From positions 1 through 37,043 of the forward strand of contig CAYMBX010000008.1 of assembly GCA_964388785.1 (NCBI GenBank): 37,043 bases of DNA, written 5' to 3'. This stretch comes from VGKU01 sp964388785. Lineage in GTDB: Bacteria; Patescibacteriota; Patescibacteriia; UBA9934; GWF2-40-263. The position numbers and the translations under genes were made by a program. Each line of letters begins with the position of its first letter. The stretch's first letter is position 1. Shown here in pieces: positions 1 to 7,758 of this stretch. The notes under the pieces were generated by a model. It was given only the letters and a program-made list of their open reading frames with translations, was not told the origin of the DNA and ran no database searches.

Positions 1-825
1 GCGCCAGAGAATAATGAGAAGTAAGGCGAACATAAAAATAATGATACGAAGCGGTCCGACCATGGATGATGGAATGGAGAAAAATCGCAGGGACTCAGAA
101 ACAGCGAAAACGAGAAGGACTCCCGCCACCGAGCCACGCAACGAAGCGAGGCCTCCGATCACCACAGACGCAAGTGCGAGCACGAGCGGGTCAAGCCAGA
201 ATGTTCCGGGGTTGATAAGCCGAAGAAACGTTGCGAGTAGCGCACCGGCAATCCCCACAAAAACACCGGAGAGCGAAAGCGAGATTATCTTTGCCTTTCC
301 CACGTTTTTTCCCAAACTTTCCGCAACAAGTTCGTCATCACGAATAGCTTCCAGAACGCGTCCGAACGGGGAGGATACAATCTGATGAAGAACGACGTAC
401 GTAAAGAGAGCGAACAAAAAACACAGAAGAAAAAACGTGAGTGGCTCGGAAAACGCTTCCGGCCTTGTGATTCCACGGATACCGAGCGTTCCCCTCGTCA
501 TCTCCGTCCAATTGATAAAAATAGCGCTTGTGATGAACAGGAATCCGAGCGTAAGAAGGGCAAAATAATCGTCTTTAATTTTTTTGCTGGGAAGAGAAAT
601 GAGGGCCCCGAGAGCACCGGAGACAAGCGCGGCTGCAAGCAGAGCCGGCCAAAAATTCCATTCGAACTTGGTCATAAGGATCGCGCTCGTATATGCACCG
701 GCACCCAAAAGGCCAATGTGCCCGAAATTCACTAGCCCGGTGTATCCCATAGCCAAATTGAGCGACAGAGCGATCATGACGTAGATGGCGACGAGGGTCA
801 GAATATGAAAGACAAAAACAACCAT
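1..825 (-). CDS. livM: LivM-type branched-chain amino acid ABC transporter permease (C-terminus cut by window)
   Basis: I translated this frame from the ATG at 825; it stays open to base 1, giving 275 residues without a stop, so the 3' end lies outside the window. The product is strongly hydrophobic with the LivM pattern: an N-terminal segment with ALSLNLAMGYTGLVNFGHIG, a cytoplasmic loop with FGRVLEAIRDDELVAESLG (the EAA-like ATPase-contact loop), and a later VVIGGLASLRGSVAG segment. It would form the inner-membrane channel with LivH for amino acids or related small amides. It starts 3 nt after the livH stop, so the two are translationally linked. Substrate cannot be read from sequence; urea or amide transporters of the same family are alternatives. 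The ATPase genes livG/livF are expected next, outside the window. Confidence 0.9.
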   Translation of the reverse strand, partial: MVVFVFHILTLVAIYVMIALSLNLAMGYTGLVNFGHIGLLGAGAYTSAILMTKFEWNFWPALLAAALVSGALGALISLPSKKIKDDYFALLTLGFLFITSAIFINWTEMTRGTLGIRGITRPEAFSEPLTFFLLCFLFALFTYVVLHQIVSSPFGRVLEAIRDDELVAESLGKNVGKAKIISLSLSGVFVGIAGALLATFLRLINPGTFWLDPLVLALASVVIGGLASLRGSVAGVLLVFAVSESLRFFSIPSSMVGPLRIIIFMFALLLIILWR

Positions 826-828
826 AGG

Positions 829-1698
829 TCATTGAAACTTCTTTATCCCAAACAGTCCGTTTGGTCTTAAGAGAAGAAATAAAAAGAGCAGAACAAACGC
901 CATAGAATTTTTCCATCCCGCGCCGAAGTACCAAACCGCCACTTGTTCAGCGAGACCTACGACAAACGCACCGAGAATCGCTCCACCGATTGATCCAACG
1001 CCTCCGATCACCATCGCGCTAAACCCTTTGATTGCGAGATAAACACCCATATTCGGATCGAGATTAAACTCAAGTCCGATCAAAATCCCCGCAACCGCTC
1101 CAAGAAGTGAACCAATCGCAAAAGATAATCGACGAATGTTTCTTGTTTGTACACCCATGATTTCCGCCACCTCCTCGTTATCCGCGGTCGCACGCATCGC
1201 TTTGCCGAACTTTGTGTATTTGACAAGCCACGCAAGACCAAGCAAAAGAAAGATGGAAAGGGCAATGAGAATCGTCTGCAGAAGTGTGATGTTCATCCCA
1301 TCGATTCGAAAGACGTGCGTTTGAACACCAAAGGACTGTAGGGAAGATCCAAACAATAAAAGAACGAGTGAATTACCAAGCATGAGCAGCGCAATGGTCG
1401 AAACAAGATACGCGAGACGTTTGGCCTTGCGCCGGCGCTGAACCTCATAAACCACTTCGTTCATGATGAGACCGCAAACAACCGAGATAACGACCGAGAG
1501 CAATACGGCCAGCGCCGGATGCCAGCCCTGCTGGATCCATCCAAAGTGGAATGCGTAGGAACCAAGAACGATCACGACCCCGTGCGCCAAATGAAAAATG
1601 CGACTCGTCGCGTAGATGAAGGTGAGACCAGAGGCAACAAGCGCGTAAACGGAACCGGCAATAATGGCGTTGATGAGAAGCTGAAGGACAATAACCAT
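829..1698 (-). CDS. livH: LivH-type branched-chain amino acid ABC transporter permease
   Basis: 289 residues, normal length for LivH. It begins with VLQLLINAIIAGSVYALVAS, typical of the family, and has about eight membrane segments. The ATPase-contact loop is seen as TKFGKAMRATADNEEVAEIMG (near residue 160-180), followed by a glycine-rich FSAMVIGGVGSIGGAILGAF segment shared by LivH/LivM. It pairs with LivM as the heterodimeric permease. The ATG at 1698 is the only sensible start; the SD is weak. A terminator hairpin separates it from the upstream binding-protein gene, so read-through or a separate promoter sets permease level. Confidence 0.92.
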   Translation of the reverse strand: MVIVLQLLINAIIAGSVYALVASGLTFIYATSRIFHLAHGVVIVLGSYAFHFGWIQQGWHPALAVLLSVVISVVCGLIMNEVVYEVQRRRKAKRLAYLVSTIALLMLGNSLVLLLFGSSLQSFGVQTHVFRIDGMNITLLQTILIALSIFLLLGLAWLVKYTKFGKAMRATADNEEVAEIMGVQTRNIRRLSFAIGSLLGAVAGILIGLEFNLDPNMGVYLAIKGFSAMVIGGVGSIGGAILGAFVVGLAEQVAVWYFGAGWKNSMAFVLLFLFLLLRPNGLFGIKKFQ

Positions 1699-1725
1699 AA
1701 TTGGCTCTTACTGTAGCGAGAATAT

Positions 1726-1757
1726 AAAAGACCCGCAACTAAACGGCGGGTCTTTTT
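1726..1757. terminator. Intrinsic terminator between binding-protein gene and livH
   Basis: Perfect 11-bp stem AAAAGACCCGC (1726-1736) / GCGGGTCTTTT (1746-1756) with a 9-nt loop and A/T tracts on both sides. On the minus strand it follows the binding-protein stop by about 10 nt. It would make the binding protein more abundant than the permeases, as is usual in ABC importers. Confidence 0.85.
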
Positions 1758-1766
1758 CATGAAAAA

Positions 1767-2975
1767 CTAGAGAGAATACGCTCCCAAACTTTCAATTTTT
1801 CCTCCTGTCACTTTTTTAATGCTGTAGCCGATGAGCGGATCTCCGTTTTCATCAATCGTGATATCCCCGATAGCCCCCGGCCAATCCCTCACATTATAAA
1901 GCCAATCACGAACAGCGGCTGGATCCGTTCCAACTTCAGAAAATGCCTGAGCAAGAAGATATACTTGGTCATATGACGAGGCGAGATAGGCTGGATAGTC
2001 TGGAGCCTTGTTGTACCGTGCCTGATATGCCACCAGCATCTTTTTTGTTTGTTCTCTTGATTCATCAAGTTCAGGTGTCGCGGAATATGTGTTTTCGTAA
2101 TACGCTGCATTTTCTTTAACCGTCTCATCGGAGAGCATGGCGTCATTAACGAGTACTTGTGCACTCAGACTGTTTTCCTGGAGCTGCTTTAGTACCAACA
2201 CTCCCGAAACCGGTGTTTGTGGGTCGACAAAAATCACATCTGGTTCCGCAGCCTTGATCTTCAAAATTTGTGTTCGGAAATCCGTGTCGCCTGTGTTGTA
2301 TGTCTCATCAGCCACAACTTCTCCACCAAGTTCAGCAAACGTATTTTTGAAAGTTTCACGGAGACCTTGGGCATAATCCGTCTGTTCTGAAAGAATCGCA
2401 ACCTTCATTTTCTTTAGCTCTTTAAATGCATAGGTCGCGAGAATCTGACCACCAACACCATCGGAAGGATAGGTGCGAAACACATAATCACCCGCGGTTG
2501 TCAGATCAGGACTGGAGGCACCAGCGGAGAGAAGCAAGACACCGGCTGGTTCGGTGATTTCTGCCGCTGCAAGGGTTGAACCTGAACAAACTGTTCCGAT
2601 CAGATATTTCAATTTTTGAACTTCGACGAATTTCTGTGCGACAGTCGCTCCGTCTTGAGGACTGCATTTACTATCCTCCCATACAACACGCAATTCGTGC
2701 CCATCTACACCTCCTGCCGCATTGATTTCCTCCACAGCAAGATCGGTCGCACTCTTAAATGCAACGCCATAAAGTACAGCTTCACCGCTCAATGGGGCCA
2801 TCGCCCCAAGCACAATCGGCCCTTCCGGAATCTCTGCGGTAGCCTGAGTATTTTCCGGTGTTGTCTGATCAGGACCTGACTCATTTTGAGTCGACTTCGA
2901 AAAATACACCACTCCAAGCACAACGATCACGATCGCAATCACCCATAAAAGGGCGCTGTTGGATTTTGTGGACAT
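1767..2975 (-). CDS. Branched-chain amino acid-type ABC transporter substrate-binding protein, membrane-anchored
   Basis: 402 residues. The N-terminus has an uncleaved-looking membrane segment (ALLWVIAIVIVVLGVVYFS, residues about 8-26) with no lipobox cysteine, then a Ser/Thr/Glu-rich linker. From about residue 50 a type I periplasmic-binding fold (Peripla_BP_6/LivK family) is seen: PIVLGAMAPLSGEAVLYG, then AVEEINAAGGVDG, LRVVWEDSKC, IGTVCSGSTLAAAEI and VFRTYPSD. It would capture the ligand outside the cell and deliver it to LivHM. The start is 14 nt after the dnaN stop, so it may be co-transcribed from dnaA-dnaN. Ligand is unknown: LivK-family proteins also bind amides and aromatic acids. 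Confidence 0.88.
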   Translation of the reverse strand: MSTKSNSALLWVIAIVIVVLGVVYFSKSTQNESGPDQTTPENTQATAEIPEGPIVLGAMAPLSGEAVLYGVAFKSATDLAVEEINAAGGVDGHELRVVWEDSKCSPQDGATVAQKFVEVQKLKYLIGTVCSGSTLAAAEITEPAGVLLLSAGASSPDLTTAGDYVFRTYPSDGVGGQILATYAFKELKKMKVAILSEQTDYAQGLRETFKNTFAELGGEVVADETYNTGDTDFRTQILKIKAAEPDVIFVDPQTPVSGVLVLKQLQENSLSAQVLVNDAMLSDETVKENAAYYENTYSATPELDESREQTKKMLVAYQARYNKAPDYPAYLASSYDQVYLLAQAFSEVGTDPAAVRDWLYNVRDWPGAIGDITIDENGDPLIGYSIKKVTGGKIESLGAYSL

Positions 2976-2989
2976 AATTTAGGTTTTAA

Positions 2990-4126
2990 TTATTGCCTAA
3001 TCGGCATCAGCACGTATCGATACGCCTCCGTTTTTCCAACCGGAGAAATAAGACACGGGTTTGCCGCATCAATCATCTCAAACACGACCTGCTCCTCTGA
3101 GATGGCCTGCAGGCCGTCAAGCAGATATCTGTAATTTACGGAGACCGTGTTTTGTTGTCCAGTCACTTGTGCCTGGCAAGCGCTTTGGTTTTGTCCGCGA
3201 GTCGCGTCCGTTGATTTCACCTGGAGTTCACCTTGCTCGGGACTAAACTGAAGTGTGATGTCAAACAGACCATTTTTTGAAAACAAACTCGCTGCTTTCA
3301 CGGCTTTCATAAAATCTTCCCGATCTAAAACTGCCTTTGTTGCGAACTCTTTAGGAATGATTTGCTCGTAATCAGGATAATTTTCATCGATCACACGGGA
3401 GATCAGTTCGACCGGACCATAAACGAAAACCGCCTGGTTTTGGGAAATTTGAAGGGAAACGTTTGAAGGAAGATCCACTTCATCTTTAAAAACAGATAAG
3501 ACCCGGCTCACTTCCGAAAGGGTCTTTGCTGGAATGACCACCTTCCGCTCCTGACTTATCGTATTTACAACAGGAATTGTCCTCTCAGAGAGACGATACG
3601 AATCCGTGGAAGCAAGGCAGAGTCTCCCCTCTCCCTGGGACGCAAAAAACTTCATGCAGACCCCTGTAAGTTCTGGACGTGACTCATTTGTCGCAACAGA
3701 GAACAAAACCTGCGAGAGGGCCCGTTTAAAGTCTTCCACCGGTATCTCGAACGCTGTCTCCCCTTCCACTTTCGGAACAAGTGGAAACTCGGAAGCAGAA
3801 AGCCCATTGATCTTTGTCTTATAGTTTCCACATTCGACCTTCACCGATTCTTGATCAACCCCGATATGGATTGTCTCGTTTGGAAGCAATGTAACGTAAT
3901 CGAAAAAAAGTTTTGAAGGAACCGTATGCTCACCAGGTTCATCCACTTTCCCTCTGACAGTGCAGTTCACGGCGATCTCTAAATTTGTCGCAGTAAATTT
4001 TATTGATCCTCCGTCCGCCTTCATCAGAACATTCTGGAGAATCGGCAAGTTCACGTTTTTCGTCATGACGTGGCTTGTGATACTCAGTCCTTGATGAAGG
4101 TTGTCCCTTGTACAAGACAGCTTCAT
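2990..4126 (-). CDS. dnaN: DNA polymerase III beta subunit (sliding clamp)
   Basis: 378 residues, close to the usual 365-380. MKLSCTRDNLHQGLSITSHV at the N-terminus and LPILQNVLMKADGG are typical clamp domain I sequence. Three similar clamp domains can be followed, ending in the canonical YRYVLMPIRQ (the C-terminal MPIRL-like hydrophobic patch that forms the partner-binding pocket). It encircles DNA as a dimer and tethers polymerase III. It lies downstream of dnaA on the same strand, the classic dnaA-dnaN order, separated by 276 bp holding DnaA-box-like sites. Confidence 0.97.
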   Translation of the reverse strand: MKLSCTRDNLHQGLSITSHVMTKNVNLPILQNVLMKADGGSIKFTATNLEIAVNCTVRGKVDEPGEHTVPSKLFFDYVTLLPNETIHIGVDQESVKVECGNYKTKINGLSASEFPLVPKVEGETAFEIPVEDFKRALSQVLFSVATNESRPELTGVCMKFFASQGEGRLCLASTDSYRLSERTIPVVNTISQERKVVIPAKTLSEVSRVLSVFKDEVDLPSNVSLQISQNQAVFVYGPVELISRVIDENYPDYEQIIPKEFATKAVLDREDFMKAVKAASLFSKNGLFDITLQFSPEQGELQVKSTDATRGQNQSACQAQVTGQQNTVSVNYRYLLDGLQAISEEQVVFEMIDAANPCLISPVGKTEAYRYVLMPIRQ

Positions 4127-4402
4127 ACTTCGTTGTCTCTATGTATTAAGAAAGAAGATAGATATAAATACAGTAATAGTAATAAGGGGTGTGGACAGAG
4201 TGGATAGGTTCATTATTTTACTTAATTTAGATGAAATATCGGCTGTGGATTTGTGGACTTACGAACGGATATTTGCGTGCATGTTCTGTGGGTGTATTTG
4301 AACACGTTTTTGGTTCATTGACTTGTCCGCTCTCTGTCCGTTTTTTGCACACACAGTTTTTCATCCCCTCTCCCCCGTTTTTCCACATCGATAGAGTGTG
4401 GA
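4127..4402. other. dnaA-dnaN spacer with DnaA-box-like 9-mers (candidate part of oriC)
   Basis: This 276-bp spacer holds several near matches to TTATCCACA/TGTGGATAA: TGTGGACAG 4190-4198, TGTGGATTT 4244-4252, TGTGGACTT 4252-4260, TTTTCCACA 4379-4387 and TGTGGATTA 4397-4405 (running into the dnaA stop). An AT-rich run lies at about 4140-4240. In many bacteria oriC lies on one or both sides of dnaA, so this spacer plus 5807-5928 is the natural origin candidate. None of the boxes is a perfect consensus match. Confidence 0.55.
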
Positions 4403-5806
4403 TTAGAGTGTGTACAATTTTTGCTTTATGAGTTCGAGATCGTGCTGTAGTTTTTCGTCTTCCTCAAGACATCCGCAAATTTTTTCGTACGCGTGCATCG
4501 CAGTTGTGTGATCTCGTCCGCCCAACTCTGAACCGATGGATGGATAACTTGCTTTCATCTCTTCCCGCATGAGGTACATCACGATTTGGCGCGGGAACGC
4601 CAGGCGTTTTTGTCGGCTTTTTCCCAAGAGATCATCAATGTGGATATCAAAGTAAGCGGCGACGGCTGAGATGAGTTGCTTTGGGGTCACTGTTTTTCGG
4701 TTGTTCGAGGGTTGGAAACTTGAAAGGATCGGCTTCACCGTCTCGATGGTGGGACGTGCGTTTTTAAACTGATGGAATGCAATGATTTTATTGAGTGCTC
4801 CTTCAAGTTCACGAACATTTGTCTGAACAACCGTCGCAATGTGGTGGAGGATCTCCCCTTCGAGGGGCTGTCCTTTTTCTCGACATTTTGTCTCAAGGAT
4901 TGCAACACGCGTTTCAAAATCCGGCGAGCCGACGTCTGCCATCATTCCTTGCTCAAACCTCGAGATAAGACGATTTTCGAGTTGCGGGATCGCTTTTGGT
5001 GGACGGTCGGAGGAAATGACGATCTGTTTATTGTTCTGGTAGAGCTGGTTAAATGTGTGGAAAAATTCTTCCTGAATCCCTTCTTTTCCCGTCATGAACT
5101 GGATGTCATCCACCAAAAGGACATCAACGGTCCGGTAACGGTTTTTGAATTCCACCATGCGCCCGCCCTTGAGCGCACCGATAAAGTCATTAGTAAACCG
5201 TTCGCTTGTCACGTACAAAATGCGAGTATTTGGGTTTTTTCGGATGAGTTCGTTACCAACCGCCTGGAGCAAATGTGTTTTTCCAAGCCCCACACCCCCA
5301 TAGATGAAGAGCGGATTATAGACGCCTCCGGGTTGGGTGCAGACAGCTTGGGCCGCCGCGTGTGCAAGCTCATTTTGCTTGCCGACGATAAATGTGCCAA
5401 AGCAGTATTTTCCATTAAGTGAGAATTCTCCGGTGCGGATTTCCTGCGGTTCGAAATTGCTTCTGGGTTGGTATTGTTGAAATGCGGGTTGTGCGGAGGT
5501 TGCTTGGACCGGAGCACTCTTTGGTTCCAGGACCGGAATCGCTTGGGGTGACTGCGGTCTGGTTTCCACGCGATAGCTGATTTGTTTAATCATGCCGTTG
5601 GTCAGGCTGTGCAGCGACTGCGTAATTTCTTTGGCGTATTTCTTTTCAAGCCACGCCTTTGTGAACATGTTTGGAACACCGATGATGATTGCTTGTTCGC
5701 GCACTTCCGAAATAAAGGTTTGTTTAAACCAAGTCGTAAAGTTCGCCTTGCTTAGCGACAGTTCAAGCTCGCCGAGAACCGCCTGCCAAAGTTCGTTGGT
5801 GTTCAT
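4403..5806 (-). CDS. dnaA: Chromosomal replication initiator protein DnaA
   Basis: 467 residues with all DnaA domains. Domain I (1-80) starts NELWQAVLGELELSLSKANF with the conserved W. A Gln/Pro-rich linker spans about 85-120. AAA+ domain III has Walker A GGVGLGKTH (170-178) and Walker B VLLVDDIQFM. Domain IV ends with the DnaA-box-binding signature GGRDHTTAMHAYEKI (about 427-441). It binds DnaA boxes as ATP-DnaA and melts the origin. The ATG at 5806 has a strong SD (AGGAGGGA about 12 nt upstream). DnaA-box-like 9-mers in both flanking spacers suggest autoregulation and a local origin. Confidence 0.98.
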   Translation of the reverse strand: MNTNELWQAVLGELELSLSKANFTTWFKQTFISEVREQAIIIGVPNMFTKAWLEKKYAKEITQSLHSLTNGMIKQISYRVETRPQSPQAIPVLEPKSAPVQATSAQPAFQQYQPRSNFEPQEIRTGEFSLNGKYCFGTFIVGKQNELAHAAAQAVCTQPGGVYNPLFIYGGVGLGKTHLLQAVGNELIRKNPNTRILYVTSERFTNDFIGALKGGRMVEFKNRYRTVDVLLVDDIQFMTGKEGIQEEFFHTFNQLYQNNKQIVISSDRPPKAIPQLENRLISRFEQGMMADVGSPDFETRVAILETKCREKGQPLEGEILHHIATVVQTNVRELEGALNKIIAFHQFKNARPTIETVKPILSSFQPSNNRKTVTPKQLISAVAAYFDIHIDDLLGKSRQKRLAFPRQIVMYLMREEMKASYPSIGSELGGRDHTTAMHAYEKICGCLEEDEKLQHDLELIKQKLYTL

Positions 5807-5928
5807 AGACCAAAGTCCCTCCTAAGAGTTACGGGTGCAGTTTAATCAATTGTGTATAAGTGGGCAAGTGTGTGGATCATGTGAAAAAGGGTTGATTAAT
5901 TGTGGGTAAGATGTTAGTATCTGTGCGT
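5807..5928. promoter_or_regulatory. dnaA-rpmH divergent spacer: DnaA-box-like sites and rpmH promoter
   Basis: DnaA-box-like 9-mers: TGTGTATAA 5851-5859, TGTGGATCA 5871-5879, TGTGGGTAA 5901-5909. For rpmH on the plus strand: -35 TTGATT 5892-5897, 17-bp spacer, TG-extended -10 TAGTAT 5915-5920. That places the start of transcription within a base or two of the rpmH ATG (5929), implying a leaderless message. One box-like site lies inside the promoter spacer, so DnaA could affect rpmH transcription. Confidence 0.6.
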
Positions 5929-6075
5929 ATGCCAAAACGAACGTATCAGCCAAAAAAGAAGCAACGCACAAAGACGCACGGGTTCCGTGCGCGTATGGCG
6001 AGCGCGACCGGACGAAAGGTGTTGAAGTCACGGCGTGCAAGCGGACGAAAACGGCTCAGTGTGAGCGATAAGTAA
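5929..6075 (+). CDS. rpmH: 50S ribosomal protein L34
   Basis: I translated this by hand: 48 residues, MPKRTYQPKKKQRTKTHGFR onward, then MASATGRKVLKSRRASGRKR and a short acidic tail. The KRTYQPK start, HGFRARMAT-like core and GR.VL..RR.KGRKRL pattern are diagnostic of L34. It is a small basic protein of the large ribosomal subunit. It leads the conserved rpmH-rnpA-yidD order beside dnaA. There is no SD; a -10 box lies 8 bp before the ATG. Confidence 0.97.
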   Translation: MPKRTYQPKKKQRTKTHGFRARMASATGRKVLKSRRASGRKRLSVSDK

Positions 6076-6089
6076 GCAGGTGAGCGTGT

Positions 6090-6431
6090 ATGCTCTCCAA
6101 AGACAATCGTCTGCGGCATGAAAAAGATATCAAAGCGCTCTTCTCCAAAGGGAAGAGCGCGTTTGGTATTTATGTGTCAATGAAATACCGACCGAATCAA
6201 TTATCGGAAAATCGGTTTGCGGTCGTGATTGGAACGAAAATTGCAAAACGGGCGGTGGTGCGTAACCGTCTGCGTCGACAGATCCGTGCGATTGTCGGAA
6301 AACATCTCTCCGAAATGAAGTCGGGTTTTGACATTGCACTGCTTCCAAAAAAAGAAGCCCTTGGAAAAAAGAGTCATGAGCTTGAAGAGGAGATTCTTTC
6401 TATTTTGAAAAAGAAAACCCCAATTTTGTGA
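6090..6431 (+). CDS. rnpA: Ribonuclease P protein component
   Basis: 113 residues, the usual length. It shows the family start LSKDNRLRHEKDIKALFSKG, then FAVVIGTKIAKRAVVRNRLRRQIRAIV, the RNR signature that contacts RNase P RNA and the 5' leader of pre-tRNA. It assists the catalytic RNA in tRNA 5' maturation. It starts 14 nt after rpmH and overlaps yidD by 4 nt, so all three are one transcript. The partner RNA gene rnpB was not recognised in this window. Confidence 0.96.
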   Translation: MLSKDNRLRHEKDIKALFSKGKSAFGIYVSMKYRPNQLSENRFAVVIGTKIAKRAVVRNRLRRQIRAIVGKHLSEMKSGFDIALLPKKEALGKKSHELEEEILSILKKKTPIL

Positions 6432-6688
6432 GGGATTTTTTTGAGCTGCCCAAATACGTGACTTTGTTCATGATCCGTTTGTACCAAAAAACGCTTTCAT
6501 TTGATCATGGATTTTTGCGCGTTTTTTTTCCGGATGGGTATTGCCGTTTCCATCCAACCTGTTCGGAATACGGATATCGAGCGATCAGCCGGTTTGGGAT
6601 CTGGCGCGGAGGGTTCATGGCAACGAACCGTATTATTCGCTGTAACCCTTGGTCCAAAGGGGGTGTAGACGAAGTGCCGGAGAAGTGA
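6428..6688 (+). CDS. yidD: Membrane protein insertion efficiency factor YidD
   Basis: 86 residues starting at GTG 6428, overlapping the rnpA stop (GTGA). The family signature is clear: MIRLYQKTLS, GYCRFHPTCSEYGYRAISRFG and a C-terminal NRIIRCNPWSKGGVDEVP. YidD proteins are small, membrane-associated and aid YidC insertion. In most genomes yidC follows; here it does not, and the downstream genes are on the other strand. Confidence 0.95.
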   Translation: MRDFFELPKYVTLFMIRLYQKTLSFDHGFLRVFFPDGYCRFHPTCSEYGYRAISRFGIWRGGFMATNRIIRCNPWSKGGVDEVPEK

Positions 6689-6712
6689 CAGAATTATTAG
6701 AGAGTGTTTTTG

Positions 6713-6728
6713 TCTACCAAACGTTGGT
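6713..6728. repeat. Intergenic palindromic repeat, copy 1 (GTC-N-ACCAAACGTTGG type)
   Basis: ACCAAACGTTGGT at 6716-6728 is preceded by TTTTTGTCT. The same core recurs at 8716, 22465 and 22586. On the minus strand the palindrome sits in the loop between GAGTGT and ACACTC just after yggU, so it could fold as a compound 3' hairpin for that operon. Confidence 0.6.
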
Positions 6729-6958
6729 TACACTCCCCACCCGTTAATTTTCACCTGTTTGATTCTCGTGGTGTGGCCGCGGACAATTTCAATGTCCGTT
6801 TTTTTGATGCCTAACTCTTGACTCAATATGTCGATCATGGCCTGATTGGCGCGTCCTTTTTCCGCCCTGGCACGTGTGTGCACCTTGAAAGTGTCCTCAT
6901 CGATTCGTTCGATGCGGTCCTGTTTAGCTCCAGGTTTGACGTGGACCGTGAGAATCAT
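6728..6958 (-). CDS. yggU: DUF167/YggU family protein
   Basis: 76 residues. ILTVHVKPGAKQDRIE at the start, AEKGRANQAMIDILSQELGI in the middle and IEIVRGHTTRIKQVKI at the end are the DUF167 pattern (V.V.PGAK, A.gGkAN..l...La, G..sr.K...I). The family is small, soluble and of unknown biochemical role. It overlaps the upstream phosphatase gene by 4 nt (ATGA) and so belongs to the nfo-IMPase-yggU operon. Confidence 0.93.
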   Translation of the reverse strand: MILTVHVKPGAKQDRIERIDEDTFKVHTRARAEKGRANQAMIDILSQELGIKKTDIEIVRGHTTRIKQVKINGWGV

Positions 6959-7755
6959 AGTGCACAGGCGTTATCGTCCAGTGCTTTTGTGATCTCAATA
7001 AGCTTTTCGTGAAGGATTCCGTTTGTGGCAACCAAATCACTGCTCGCGGATGTCCATTCTGTTCCGCAATAGTCGGAAATTTTTCCTCCCGCTTCCGTGA
7101 CAAGGAGCGACCCGGCTTCCAAGTCCCAGGGGTTGTTTCCCGTCAAAATTACCGCGTCCGCCCTTCCGGACGCCACATAAGCAAGCATAAGCGTTGCAGA
7201 TCCAAGACGGCGGAAATACGTGGTTTGTTGTTCGAGAACAGAAATAATTTTTGCATGACGCCTACGATGTTGCTCTTTATATCCGCGTCCGGCAAAGAGC
7301 ATTGCGCCGGAGGGGACATGCCTTTTTGAAACAAACGTTCGTTTACCGTTCAGGGTTGCACCCCGCCCCTTTTCGGCAGCAAACATCTCGCGATGGATGG
7401 GGTCGTAAATCACTCCGATGCGCGACGAACCTTCGTCAACCAAAGCAAGCGCCACTCCAAAGAGTGGGATGCCGGCCAAATAGTTGGATGTCCCGTCCAG
7501 TGGGTCGACAATCCAGGTGGGTTTTTCTGAAATGGCTGTGTGGAGCGCGTTCGGCGATTCCTCACTGAGCAGCTCGTGACCGGGGAAATGGTGTGAAAGT
7601 TCGGTCAGGATAAATTCATGCGCGAGCATGTCGGATTCCGAGACAAGGGACTGGTCTTCTTTAATTTCGACGTGATTTGCCGATCCGAAACGTTCGCAAA
7701 GCATCTCTCCCGCGGCTCTCGCAATCTCGATCGCTATGTGAAGTTCACGACTCAT
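6955..7755 (-). CDS. Inositol monophosphatase family phosphatase
   Basis: 266 residues, typical for the family. Metal-binding motifs are intact: ELLSEESP (Glu of site 1), WIVDPLDGTSNYLAG (DPxDGT) and WDLEAGSLLVTEAGGKISDY (the WD motif and GG). It hydrolyses a small phosphomonoester with Mg2+. The true substrate could be inositol-1-phosphate, histidinol phosphate (HisN-like) or PAP (CysQ-like), which the sequence alone does not settle. It starts 3 nt after the nfo stop and overlaps yggU. Confidence 0.93.
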   Translation of the reverse strand: MSRELHIAIEIARAAGEMLCERFGSANHVEIKEDQSLVSESDMLAHEFILTELSHHFPGHELLSEESPNALHTAISEKPTWIVDPLDGTSNYLAGIPLFGVALALVDEGSSRIGVIYDPIHREMFAAEKGRGATLNGKRTFVSKRHVPSGAMLFAGRGYKEQHRRRHAKIISVLEQQTTYFRRLGSATLMLAYVASGRADAVILTGNNPWDLEAGSLLVTEAGGKISDYCGTEWTSASSDLVATNGILHEKLIEITKALDDNACAL

Positions 7756-7758
7756 ATA

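Noticed and set aside
4772..5422. 216-aa plus-strand frame inside dnaA
   Set aside because: Antisense to the AAA+ domain of dnaA; no SD, promoter or family resemblance.
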